The notes beneath the pieces were generated by a model. That model made no database searches and was not told the DNA's origin. It saw only the letters and a list, made by a program, of their open reading frames with translations. 16,285 bases of DNA, from contig JAMPED010000034.1 in NCBI GenBank assembly GCA_023665325.1, positions 1 through 16,285 of the forward strand. Reading direction: 5' to 3'. Shown piece after piece: positions 7,901 through 15,257 of this stretch; the stretch's first letter is position 1; each line of letters opens with the position of its first letter. The stretch is from Acetobacter sp. GTDB taxonomy: Bacteria; Pseudomonadota; Alphaproteobacteria; RF32; CAG-239. The translations under genes and the position numbers were made by a program.

Positions 7901-9410
7901 ATATCCAATCCTTTATTGAGGTATCATAATGGCAATTCTTTCCTCGATATTCATATTTTAAGATATAAAGACCTAAAAAAGGTGTGGGTAAATAATATTG
8001 TTCAATAACATTAGGATCCACAATTTGCCATAAAACATTTTGTCCTCGATGTTGGTAATAACTATTCCAATATGCCTCGGCATAAACTAATTTAGGTTTG
8101 TATTGTGATACTAGTTCTGTCAGGTTTGGTGCAGGCATTATGCCTAATTCATCTCCCACAATATCAATATGTCCCAACATTGACCAATAATAATGTGGAT
8201 CTTTTGTTGTAATAGACTGATTTGCGAAGTAACTATTCAAAACATAATCACAAGGTGTCGTATTTTGAGAAATATATGTTGAAAAACTTCTATCTTTGCC
8301 ACGCAGTTGCAAATAACGTGGTACCGATACAACTGCATAATAAAAACATATCATCAAAATAGCATAAATAAAAAGGATACTGTTTTTAGATAGATATTCG
8401 ATAAGCACACCATTCAAACATACAATATAAATCATTAAAGGTAGCATATAATACGGAGAAATAGCAAAATAAAAACAACGTAATGGTAATTCTACAGCAA
8501 ACAAAATAGCAATAATTTTGAAATATTTATTAGACGACTTAAAAAAGCATAAAATACTTATACTTGCCAATATTGTTGAACAAATTAACCTCTCATAATC
8601 AGCAACATCTATTTTCCCATCTCCATAATAATCTTGCATTCTGACATTAAAGAGGTAATTGGATTCTATATAAAGTTCTAGTGCATCATAGTAATATAAA
8701 TAAGCAACAAAGAGCAATGTTCCACATAATGGCAGCAATAGCGCAAAGATAATATCGCTTATAGACGTTTTTTCTTTATAAAACACAACAACACTAATTA
8801 CTCCAAGCACTGCATAAATCATTAAAATCTTTTGTGTAAATAAAAAAGCTAAAAAGAAAGCTGTAAATGCAAAACTTAGAGATGTTAATTTAGGATTTTC
8901 CCAATAAGAAAATAGGTAATATAATCCAGCGGCATAGCACAGAGCCATATATGTATCTGGATTGTAATTAAAACAAAAAACATAAAAATAAGGAGGACAT
9001 AAGATAAGCAAACTAAGCAACGTCGAATATGATGAGACGGCAAAAAAACGAGTACTTATTTTATAAACTATATAAAAAGTTAAAATTCCCCCCAAAATAC
9101 CTATAGCGTGTGCCATATCAAGCAAAAAAAGAGCATCGCTACTAAACTTTATAAATGGTGCAAATATAAACCATAGCATTGGATTATGATGTTGGAAAAA
9201 ATCTTTATAAGGTATTTTACCGTACGCTACAAGCCACGTTGAATGTATATGCTCAACATTATCTCCGTTTCCTGTTTCTGTAAAAAATATTGTCCACACA
9301 GCAAATACCATAGCATAAGCTAATAACAGCCAAATAGCTGTTTTAGATATACATTTAGGTATATTGTTTAAATTTTCTTCAATTTTCATTATTTTAGCCA
9401 TCCAATTCAT
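7890..9410 (-). CDS. GT-C-type membrane glycosyltransferase-like protein (paralogue B)
   Basis: Polytopic membrane protein of up to 506 residues and tandem paralogue of the following gene. TM1 (about 22-44) leads into NGDNVEHIHSTWL (about 48-60) and IPYKDFFQHHNP (about 66-77), the GT-C-like first loop, with Asp50 and Glu53 as candidate catalytic residues. Further hydrophobic segments are followed by a C-terminal soluble part with TPCDY, LGHIDIVGDELGI, YKPKLVYAEAYW and a final C-x-Y-x5-KDW motif also found in paralogue A. The start is uncertain: ATG codons at 9410, 9401 and 9389 are all in frame and none has a strong Shine-Dalgarno sequence. The 42-base gap from nth has no terminator, so it is probably in the same transcript. 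Two homologous genes with overlapping ends suggest local duplication and possibly related but different sugar or lipid specificities; this is inference. Confidence 0.8.
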   Translation of the reverse strand: MNWMAKIMKIEENLNNIPKCISKTAIWLLLAYAMVFAVWTIFFTETGNGDNVEHIHSTWLVAYGKIPYKDFFQHHNPMLWFIFAPFIKFSSDALFLLDMAHAIGILGGILTFYIVYKISTRFFAVSSYSTLLSLLILCPPYFYVFCFNYNPDTYMALCYAAGLYYLFSYWENPKLTSLSFAFTAFFLAFLFTQKILMIYAVLGVISVVVFYKEKTSISDIIFALLLPLCGTLLFVAYLYYYDALELYIESNYLFNVRMQDYYGDGKIDVADYERLICSTILASISILCFFKSSNKYFKIIAILFAVELPLRCFYFAISPYYMLPLMIYIVCLNGVLIEYLSKNSILFIYAILMICFYYAVVSVPRYLQLRGKDRSFSTYISQNTTPCDYVLNSYFANQSITTKDPHYYWSMLGHIDIVGDELGIMPAPNLTELVSQYKPKLVYAEAYWNSYYQHRGQNVLWQIVDPNVIEQYYLPTPFLGLYILKYEYRGKNCHYDTSIKDWIYEN

Positions 9411-9452
9411 TTACAGAAATTCTAGCTATTAAAATTTAAAAAGTCCAGTGCA

Positions 9453-10088
9453 TCAACACTTTTTATCCGCACAATAGCAAAAAGAGGAAATAGGGCATTT
9501 ATCACACTCAGGACGCTGCGCCTTACAAATATAACGTCCAAACAAAACCAACCAATGGTTTGCATTGATGATATAGTTAGTTGGTAAAACTTTTAGTAAA
9601 TCTTGTTCCACCATCAGAGGTGTTTTTCCTTGACTAAAATCTAATCGGTGAGAAATACGCATAACGTGTGTATCAACTGCAAGAGCTGGCTTTTTAAACC
9701 ATACATTAAGCACTACATTCGCTGTTTTTCGCCCGACACCCGCAAGGCTTTCTAAATCTTCGCGGTGTTCAGGTACGATACCATCATATTTTTCAACTAA
9801 ATCTTTACTTAAAGAAATAATATTTTTCGCCTTATTATTAAATAGCCCTATAGTACGAATGTATGAAATAAGTTTTTCCTCACCTAATTCAAGCATTTTT
9901 TGTGGTGTGTCAGCAATCTTAAAAAGCTCTTCAGTCGCCCGATTAACTCCTTTGTCTGTTGTTTGCGCTGACAACACCACAGCAACTAATAATGTGTATG
10001 CATTACTAAAGTTTAACTCACACTGCGGATTGGGGTTTTCCGCTTGAAAAACTTCCATAATTTTTAAAATCTCAGATTTGTCACGCAT
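9453..10088 (-). CDS. nth: Endonuclease III
   Basis: DNA glycosylase/AP lyase of base excision repair that removes oxidised pyrimidines. With the ATG at 10088 it has 211 residues, the usual Nth length. The helix-hairpin-helix is LESLAGVGRKTANVVL with catalytic Lys121, and the catalytic Asp is Asp139 in AVDTHVMRI. The iron-sulfur cluster pattern C-x6-C-x2-C-x5-C is complete (Cys188, 195, 198, 204). The open frame extends 30 codons further upstream into tsaD. That extension is basic and hydrophobic, unlike Nth, and is only the other-frame reading of tsaD. The chosen ATG lies 10 bases after the tsaD stop with AAGG upstream. Two extra cysteines in the tail (YCADKKC) are not part of the cluster motif. 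Confidence 0.96.
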   Translation of the reverse strand: MRDKSEILKIMEVFQAENPNPQCELNFSNAYTLLVAVVLSAQTTDKGVNRATEELFKIADTPQKMLELGEEKLISYIRTIGLFNNKAKNIISLSKDLVEKYDGIVPEHREDLESLAGVGRKTANVVLNVWFKKPALAVDTHVMRISHRLDFSQGKTPLMVEQDLLKVLPTNYIINANHWLVLFGRYICKAQRPECDKCPISSFCYCADKKC

Positions 10089-10098
10089 CTTCTTAACC

Positions 10099-11175
10099 TT
10101 AAGCTTTAACGCCACCAGCACCAGCAGCTTTAGGGGCTTCCGTATCCAAAGGCCAACGAGGTCGTGGTTTGAAATCAAGCGAACTTATATAACCTTTGCG
10201 AAAACGCTCTAATCCTGCCCAAGCAATCATCACACCATTGTCTGTACAAAAGCGAATCGGCGGAGCTGCAAAAATAAGCTCATTTTTTTGTGCCAATATT
10301 TGCAGTCTTTCACGCAGATATGTATTGGATGCTACACCGCCAGAAACAACTAAGTGCCGCCCTTCAGGATAGTTTTGCTTAAAATAAGTAATAGCTTTGC
10401 TTAATTTACGACAGAGGCAATCAGTTGCAGTATGTTGGAAGCAAGCACAAATATCTGCAATATCGTGTGCAGGGATATCCGCGTGCATAATATTACCATC
10501 AGGCGAATATGTTTCAACAATTTTACGAACAGCTGTTTTAAGTCCAGAAAAAGAGAGGTTGCAATCTGCTGAGCCAATCAATGGCCGTGGTAATGAAAAG
10601 CGCTCCTCATTGCCTGTTGCAGCCATTTTTTCTACAGCCGGACCCCCAGGATAACCTAATCCAAGCATCTTTGCAACTTTATCATATGCTTCTCCCGCGG
10701 CATCATCAATTGTAGTTCCTAAGCGTTCATATTTATCAACATCCTTAACAATAAGAATCTGACAGTGACCTCCTGAAACCAGTAAGAGTAGATATGGAAA
10801 TACTACATCATTTGTAATTCTGGCAGCTAAGGCGTGTCCCTCAAGATGATTCACGGCTATAAACGGTTTATTTAAAGAGATTGACAATGCTTTTGCGGTC
10901 ATTACGCCAACAATAACACCTCCAATTAGCCCTGGACCAGATGCCGCGGCAATTGCATCAATATCTTGCAGCTTAATATTTGCTCTGGTGCAACATTGTT
11001 CCAAAATGCTATCAATATGCTCTAAGTGAGATCGTGCTGCAATTTCTGGCACAACACCGCCAAATGCCTTATGTTCTTCCTGAGACAATAAAGCTTCGCC
11101 TAAAATTTCTTTTTTATCATTTACAATTGCGGCAGCTGTTTCATCGCAACTGCTTTCAATACCCAAAACTATCAT
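10099..11175 (-). CDS. tsaD: tRNA N6-adenosine threonylcarbamoyltransferase
   Basis: Catalytic subunit that transfers threonylcarbamoyl to A37 of ANN-decoding tRNAs (t6A), working with TsaB, TsaE and the TsaC product. With the ATG at 11175 the protein has 358 residues and begins MIVLGIESSCDETAAA, the standard TsaD start. A GGA lies about 7 bases before this ATG. The ATG at 11181 sits too close to it, and the longer TTG start at 11187 is weak. Metal ligands are His110 and His114 (NHLEGHALAAR) and an Asp near 312 (CTDNGVMIAWAG). Nucleotide-binding segments SGPGLIGG and LVSGGHCQI are intact, as is the ASF/KAE1-type VSGGVASN motif. It heads the minus-strand operon and is divergent from the Mic60-like gene, a neighbourhood known in Alphaproteobacteria. 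The C-terminal tail is Ala/Gly-rich. Confidence 0.96.
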   Translation of the reverse strand: MIVLGIESSCDETAAAIVNDKKEILGEALLSQEEHKAFGGVVPEIAARSHLEHIDSILEQCCTRANIKLQDIDAIAAASGPGLIGGVIVGVMTAKALSISLNKPFIAVNHLEGHALAARITNDVVFPYLLLLVSGGHCQILIVKDVDKYERLGTTIDDAAGEAYDKVAKMLGLGYPGGPAVEKMAATGNEERFSLPRPLIGSADCNLSFSGLKTAVRKIVETYSPDGNIMHADIPAHDIADICACFQHTATDCLCRKLSKAITYFKQNYPEGRHLVVSGGVASNTYLRERLQILAQKNELIFAAPPIRFCTDNGVMIAWAGLERFRKGYISSLDFKPRPRWPLDTEAPKAAGAGGVKA

Positions 11176-11211
11176 ATTCATTTCCAAAAAGATTGAAGTT
11201 TATTTTTTTAT

Positions 11212-11240
11212 TTTATAAACTATATTTTGATAGAATGCAA
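11212..11240 (-). promoter_or_regulatory. Candidate promoter for the tsaD operon
   Basis: On the minus strand, TTGCAT (complement of 11235-11240) and TATAAA (complement of 11212-11217) are separated by exactly 17 bases. They would start transcription about 30 bases before the tsaD ATG at 11175. The spacing is ideal, but the -35 is only half consensus. The site interleaves with the candidate promoter for the divergent gene. Confidence 0.45.
11228..11236 (+). promoter_or_regulatory. Candidate extended -10 promoter for the Mic60/HemY-like genes
   Basis: TGATAGAAT at 11228-11236 is an extended -10 (TGn plus TAGAAT, five of six consensus bases). It would give a leader of about 24 bases before the ATG at 11267, which carries an AAGGAG ribosome-binding site at 11254-11259 with a 7-base spacer. 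An alternative is TTGAAG (11193-11198) with TAAACT (11216-11221) at a 17-base spacing. Confidence 0.35.
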
Positions 11241-11266
11241 ACAACTATTACACAAGGAGTAGTAAA

Positions 11267-12271
11267 ATGTCTGAAAAAACAGCAGCATCAACAAATAAAA
11301 AAAGCTTTTCCAAGGCTTTAAAGTGGGGCGCAATTATTCTAGGAATTTCTGTATTAGAAGGAGCTGGGATTGCCGCTGCTGTCAAAATTACCGAATCGAG
11401 AAATACAGATAACACCGCTCAGTATCAGTCCATCTTAACTAAACTACAGATACAAAATAATAGAATCAGTGACTTAGAAAAAATCCCATCAGCAGTTTCT
11501 GTAAATGCTGAAAAAATTGCGTCTAATACAGGAATGGTTAATTTGGTGGCAGAAGGGCTAAGTGCTTTGAAGAATGAAGTAGGAAATAAAAAAGTTGAAT
11601 TACTAAATGTACAGATGGAAAAATTGATACATCGGATGGAGACTGTGGAAGAAAGTAAAAATCAAGAAGCTCTGATTCTAAGCCTTGCTTTGCTAATTAA
11701 GGAAAATGTATTATATAGTCGAAGTTATGCAAAAGAAATTGCTATATTAGCGGAACTGGCGCAGGGGCAAGAAAATATTGAATCACAAATTCGAGATATT
11801 CTTTCTCTTGAAAATGTAACAATTTTAAATGATGCGCAGTTAATTGAGCAATACCAGCAAATTGTTGCAAACTTAAATTTTGCGTCTCCAACTAAAGAAA
11901 ATGAAGAAGAAACAGAAAATCGCAGTGCCGTTGCCAAAAGTATTGAGATGATAAAAGATACAGTTGCTGGTATTAACCTTGATAAGGTCGTTGTACTAAA
12001 AAAAGAAAAGAAAACCGATGAACAACAACTTTTAATCAATACCTTAACAAATCTTGTCAATGCTCATAATTTTAAAGATGCGATAGAGTTCATAGAACAA
12101 AATCGGGCATCTTTTTATGAAGAGTTAAATCCGGAATTTACGAAATGGCTTGAACACGTTAAACAAAAGGTACTGTTTGATAGCGCTATCTCGCAGATTC
12201 TTTCTGCTGAATTATCTGCCCTCCGGCAAGATTTTGCAACTCACGCACCAAAAAAAACAACTAAGGACTAA
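11267..12271 (+). CDS. Mic60/mitofilin-like inner-membrane protein
   Basis: 334 residues. A short basic N-terminus is followed by one membrane anchor (about 19-39, WGAIILGISVLEGAGIAAAV) and a long charged, probably coiled-coil region (about 50-250). The C-terminal helical domain (about 262-325) has NFKDAIEFIEQ, FTKWLEHVKQKV and ISQILSAELSALR. That order matches bacterial relatives of mitochondrial Mic60, whose C-terminal domain sits in the periplasm and links or bends the inner membrane. Family knowledge: in Alphaproteobacteria this gene lies near tsaD and heme genes and precedes a HemY-like gene, as here with tsaD and the next gene. The heme genes usually found between are absent. The ribosome-binding site is strong (AAGGAG, 7-base spacer). 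Sequence conservation in this family is low, so the call rests on layout plus gene order. Confidence 0.8.
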   Translation: MSEKTAASTNKKSFSKALKWGAIILGISVLEGAGIAAAVKITESRNTDNTAQYQSILTKLQIQNNRISDLEKIPSAVSVNAEKIASNTGMVNLVAEGLSALKNEVGNKKVELLNVQMEKLIHRMETVEESKNQEALILSLALLIKENVLYSRSYAKEIAILAELAQGQENIESQIRDILSLENVTILNDAQLIEQYQQIVANLNFASPTKENEEETENRSAVAKSIEMIKDTVAGINLDKVVVLKKEKKTDEQQLLINTLTNLVNAHNFKDAIEFIEQNRASFYEELNPEFTKWLEHVKQKVLFDSAISQILSAELSALRQDFATHAPKKTTKD

Positions 12272-12275
12272 ATGA

Positions 12276-13715
12276 ATGGTTAAATATCTTTTTAAATCAG
12301 CAAGCATTTTAGCGTTCCTCGCTTTTCTTTTTTGGAGTGCTGATCATCGTAGTATATTTGTTCTCCAAGTGTCTGATAAAATTTACGCTCTTCCAATATA
12401 CGAGGCAATGATGTATTTATTTGCATTGTTTGCTTTGATAGAATTTACTCTGAAAGGAGTTCAAATGTTGGATCAGATGTTAAAAAAAGATGTTTTGATA
12501 TCTAATCACTCCTTTGCAGGAGATAAAGAAAATATTGAGATTATCCAACAAAATAGCAATAATAAAATTGTATTGAGCCGCAATCAGTTTGATGAGGCAG
12601 CCATTTTAATCGTTAAAACAATGAGTGCCATCACAGCAGGTTTGATGGATGATGCTCGTCGCCATCTAGCTAGTTTAAAAGAAATTATTGGTGAAGATGC
12701 AATTATTGATATGCTTAAACTTAAAATTTATAAAGGCGAAAAAAATTTTGATAAAATGGAGCAACTTTCGCAAAAATTGATGGAAAATGAAGATATTCAG
12801 CTTGTCGGAATGAAAGCTGCACTGGAAGCACAGATGGAAAAGAAGGAATTTACCGAAGCTTTAAAAACAGTTAATCAAGCATTTGAAGTTCGGCAAGATT
12901 TATACTGGGTTATCGGTAGTGCTTTTTTACTACGTGCTCAAAATAATGACTGGCTCGGTGCCTTAGAAGTTCTCGAAGCTGGCATTGAAAAAAATATTAC
13001 TCCCCCACAAAAAGCGAGTCGCCTTAAAGCTGTTGCATTATATGAATTAGCTAAACAGGCTAAAGCAGATAAGGATAAAACTAAATATTTCAAATTTATT
13101 ACACAAGCGCTGAATGAAAATAATAAACTTATCCCTGCCGCACTGGATTTAGCAGAATATTATGTCAAAAATGATAAACAAACCCGCAAGGCAGAAAATG
13201 TGCTTTATCGGATGTGGGTGGAAAACCCCTCGTACGAAATAGCAGAAGCATACCTCAATCTGTTTCCGAAAGACAGTAAGGCTGAAAAAATCCAACGAAT
13301 GGAAAAATTGGCTTTAGTTAATAATAAGCGTCAATCGCTTAATAATCTTATATTAGCAGAGTTATATATTAAGGCAAAAAAATTTGCGAAAGCAAAAACA
13401 GAATGCAAAATATTCTTATTGAAGAATCCTGCAACACAGAAAATTGCCGATATGTATAAGGAAATGGATGAAAAAACACACAAAAATGGTGCAGTTAAGT
13501 CGGGTAATTTTATTAATTCCATCAAAAAAAGATTAGATGAAATGAGCAAAGGTGAAAACCTAGAAGCTTTTCCCAAAGATTTTCAATGGGTATGTGCAAA
13601 CTGCGGACACATAGAAAATATCTGGCAGCCAATATGTCCCGATTGTGGAGAAATTGGACGCAATTATTGGCATCTTTATGTTGATAACGAATCAACAGCT
13701 GTTGAGGAAATCTAA
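12276..13715 (+). CDS. HemY-like TPR membrane protein with C-terminal zinc ribbon
   Basis: 479 residues. Two hydrophobic segments (about 4-22 and 40-60) resemble the HemY N-terminal membrane domain. A long helical TPR-like region follows (about 110-420, with repeats such as DDARRHLASLKEIIG, EFTEALKTVNQAF and KKFAKAKTECKIFL). The C-terminus is a four-cysteine ribbon, Cys440, 443, 454 and 457 (CANCG...CPDCG), ending in a Trp-containing tail. Alphaproteobacterial HemY-like proteins share this ribbon, which also recalls the rubredoxin-like end of LapB. Despite the name it is not the Bacillus protoporphyrinogen oxidase; its role is probably scaffolding of an inner-membrane complex. The ribosome-binding site AAGGA (12263-12267) lies in the last codons of the Mic60-like gene, with only 4 bases between the genes, so translation is likely coupled. 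A different start, ATG at 12272, is out of frame. Confidence 0.82.
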   Translation: MVKYLFKSASILAFLAFLFWSADHRSIFVLQVSDKIYALPIYEAMMYLFALFALIEFTLKGVQMLDQMLKKDVLISNHSFAGDKENIEIIQQNSNNKIVLSRNQFDEAAILIVKTMSAITAGLMDDARRHLASLKEIIGEDAIIDMLKLKIYKGEKNFDKMEQLSQKLMENEDIQLVGMKAALEAQMEKKEFTEALKTVNQAFEVRQDLYWVIGSAFLLRAQNNDWLGALEVLEAGIEKNITPPQKASRLKAVALYELAKQAKADKDKTKYFKFITQALNENNKLIPAALDLAEYYVKNDKQTRKAENVLYRMWVENPSYEIAEAYLNLFPKDSKAEKIQRMEKLALVNNKRQSLNNLILAELYIKAKKFAKAKTECKIFLLKNPATQKIADMYKEMDEKTHKNGAVKSGNFINSIKKRLDEMSKGENLEAFPKDFQWVCANCGHIENIWQPICPDCGEIGRNYWHLYVDNESTAVEEI

Positions 13716-13731
13716 AAATAAGTTAACGTTC

Positions 13732-13740
13732 TGCTATTAT
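13732..13740 (+). promoter_or_regulatory. Candidate extended -10 promoter for the ADP-dependent kinase gene
   Basis: TGCTATTAT in the 51-base gap is a TGn-extended -10 with no good -35. It would give a leader of about 20 bases. No terminator hairpin separates the HemY-like gene from the kinase, so read-through is equally possible. Confidence 0.3.
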
Positions 13741-13766
13741 AGTTTTTATGAAATAGGAGAGCTGTT

Positions 13767-15170
13767 ATGAATAATGATAATCTAAAAACATTGTGGACCC
13801 AAAAATATCAATCTGTTCCAGAACAGTTTGAAAAGTTAAAGCAAATTCCATCAGCTGCCACAGCGTTTAATGCAAATATTGATGCGATTATCAAACTTAG
13901 TGGAGAGCAACTTAAGCAGTTGCTTCTTAAAAATAATATTTCAGCCTCAGAGGTGATTGACATTAAACTCTCCTGCTTTAAAAAACCAACAGATGTTTTA
14001 ATAGGAATTATCAAATGTTTCAGCCGTGGTATTGCTGAGGAATGGGTAACTGAAGATATCAATATTTATAGCTGGATGGCGCAAAATCTTGGTTATGATC
14101 GTCTACAAATGGGCGGACAAGGTGGAATTATTGCAAATGCCTTAGCTTTATTAGGTATAAACAAGGTTATCGCCCATACAAATTCTCACCCCAAAACCCA
14201 AGCAGAACAATTTTTAGATTTACCGAATCTATTAGGTATTGATAATAATGGGGAGTTGCAGAAAGCAACAGAAATTTCACGCGAAGATGATATTCCGCTT
14301 ATTCATTGGATTATTGAGTTTGATAAGGGGGATACCTTTACGTTAGATGGTATAACATTTACTTGCCCTAAATCTAACCGGTTTATTGCGACTTATGATC
14401 CGCTTAATATGCATTTGGTAATGAACAAGGGGTTCATATCGTATATGAATAATAATAAAGTTGATTATCTTTTGATGTCAGGTTTTCATCCTTTATTATC
14501 TCACTTAGGTGGGGAACAGTTAATTGAAAATGCAGTTCCAGTAATTAAGAAGTGGAAACAAGCTAATCCGGAGCTAATTGTTCATTTGGAAGTAGCCTCT
14601 ACGCAAGATAAAATCATTCGTCAGGCAATTATTGAAAAGATTGCCCCACTTGCCGATTCGATAGGTTTAAATGAACGCGAGACAATAGATTTGTTAGAGA
14701 TTAGCGGGCAAGATGAATTAGCTAAACGTACCGAAACAGAAACAAATAGCTGTAATTTGTTTGAAGCTATTTTGTTTTTAAAGAAAAAACTTAATGTAAA
14801 GCGTATTCAGCTTCATATGTTTGGTTTGTATCTGACTATTCAAGATTCGCGTTTTCCTTATTCTGCAGAACAAAATCTTAAAGGAATGATGACAGCCGCT
14901 GTTGTTTCTTCTAGTAAAGCGTATAACGGAGAAATAGCTAGATATGAAGATGTATCAAAAACTTTAGGGCATCCTGTTTCAGATCAAGGAATAAAAGAAC
15001 TTTCATCTCTTGCTGTAATGCTTAATAAGCCAGAACTTCTTGAAACAGGTATATGCGAAATTGATGGTTATTCCGTTAGTGCTGTACCGACAATTCTGAT
15101 TGATAAACCCAAAACTCTCGTAGGAATGGGGGATACAATTTCATCCGTATCATTGCTCGCCGGTAGGTAA
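13767..15170 (+). CDS. ADP-dependent sugar kinase (ADP-glucokinase/phosphofructokinase family)
   Basis: 467 residues, the size of ADP-dependent glucokinases and phosphofructokinases, which phosphorylate glucose or fructose-6-phosphate with ADP rather than ATP. Family motifs are present in order: N-terminal NANID (about 35-39); GGQGGIIAN (about 116-124); HXE as His273-Leu-Glu275 (VHLEVAST); NXXE as Asn302 to Glu305 (LNERE); and GXGD with the catalytic base Asp456 (LVGMGDTISS). The protein looks complete and intact. The ATG is preceded by AGGAG with a spacer of about 7 bases. The gene is 51 bases after the HemY-like gene, same strand, and ends before a long hairpin. The family is known mainly from Euryarchaeota and animals, with some bacterial members, so a bacterial copy beside conserved alphaproteobacterial genes suggests acquisition by transfer. 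Glucose versus fructose-6-phosphate specificity cannot be decided from these motifs. Confidence 0.88.
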   Translation: MNNDNLKTLWTQKYQSVPEQFEKLKQIPSAATAFNANIDAIIKLSGEQLKQLLLKNNISASEVIDIKLSCFKKPTDVLIGIIKCFSRGIAEEWVTEDINIYSWMAQNLGYDRLQMGGQGGIIANALALLGINKVIAHTNSHPKTQAEQFLDLPNLLGIDNNGELQKATEISREDDIPLIHWIIEFDKGDTFTLDGITFTCPKSNRFIATYDPLNMHLVMNKGFISYMNNNKVDYLLMSGFHPLLSHLGGEQLIENAVPVIKKWKQANPELIVHLEVASTQDKIIRQAIIEKIAPLADSIGLNERETIDLLEISGQDELAKRTETETNSCNLFEAILFLKKKLNVKRIQLHMFGLYLTIQDSRFPYSAEQNLKGMMTAAVVSSSKAYNGEIARYEDVSKTLGHPVSDQGIKELSSLAVMLNKPELLETGICEIDGYSVSAVPTILIDKPKTLVGMGDTISSVSLLAGR

Positions 15171-15180
15171 AAATCCTCTC

Positions 15181-15220
15181 TCCCAAACACCTTACAGTAG
15201 ATTCTGTAAGGTGCTTGGGA
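15181..15220. terminator. Long hairpin between convergent genes, terminator-like
   Basis: The arms 15181-15197 and 15204-15220 pair over 16 bp with one A/C mismatch (15187 against 15214) around a TAGATT loop. The hairpin starts 10 bases after the ADP-dependent kinase stop and lies 38 bases past the stop of the convergent cysteine-rich gene. No T-run follows on either strand, so it is not a classic intrinsic terminator. A 3'-end stabilising or processing structure is possible. Confidence 0.6.
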
Positions 15221-15257
15221 TACTAATGTATTGAAAAATATAAATTTATGTATTTCA

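Noticed and set aside
10089..10178. Thirty-codon N-terminal extension of nth
   Set aside because: It overlaps the end of tsaD in another frame and is unlike Nth N-termini. The ATG at 10088 gives the normal family length.
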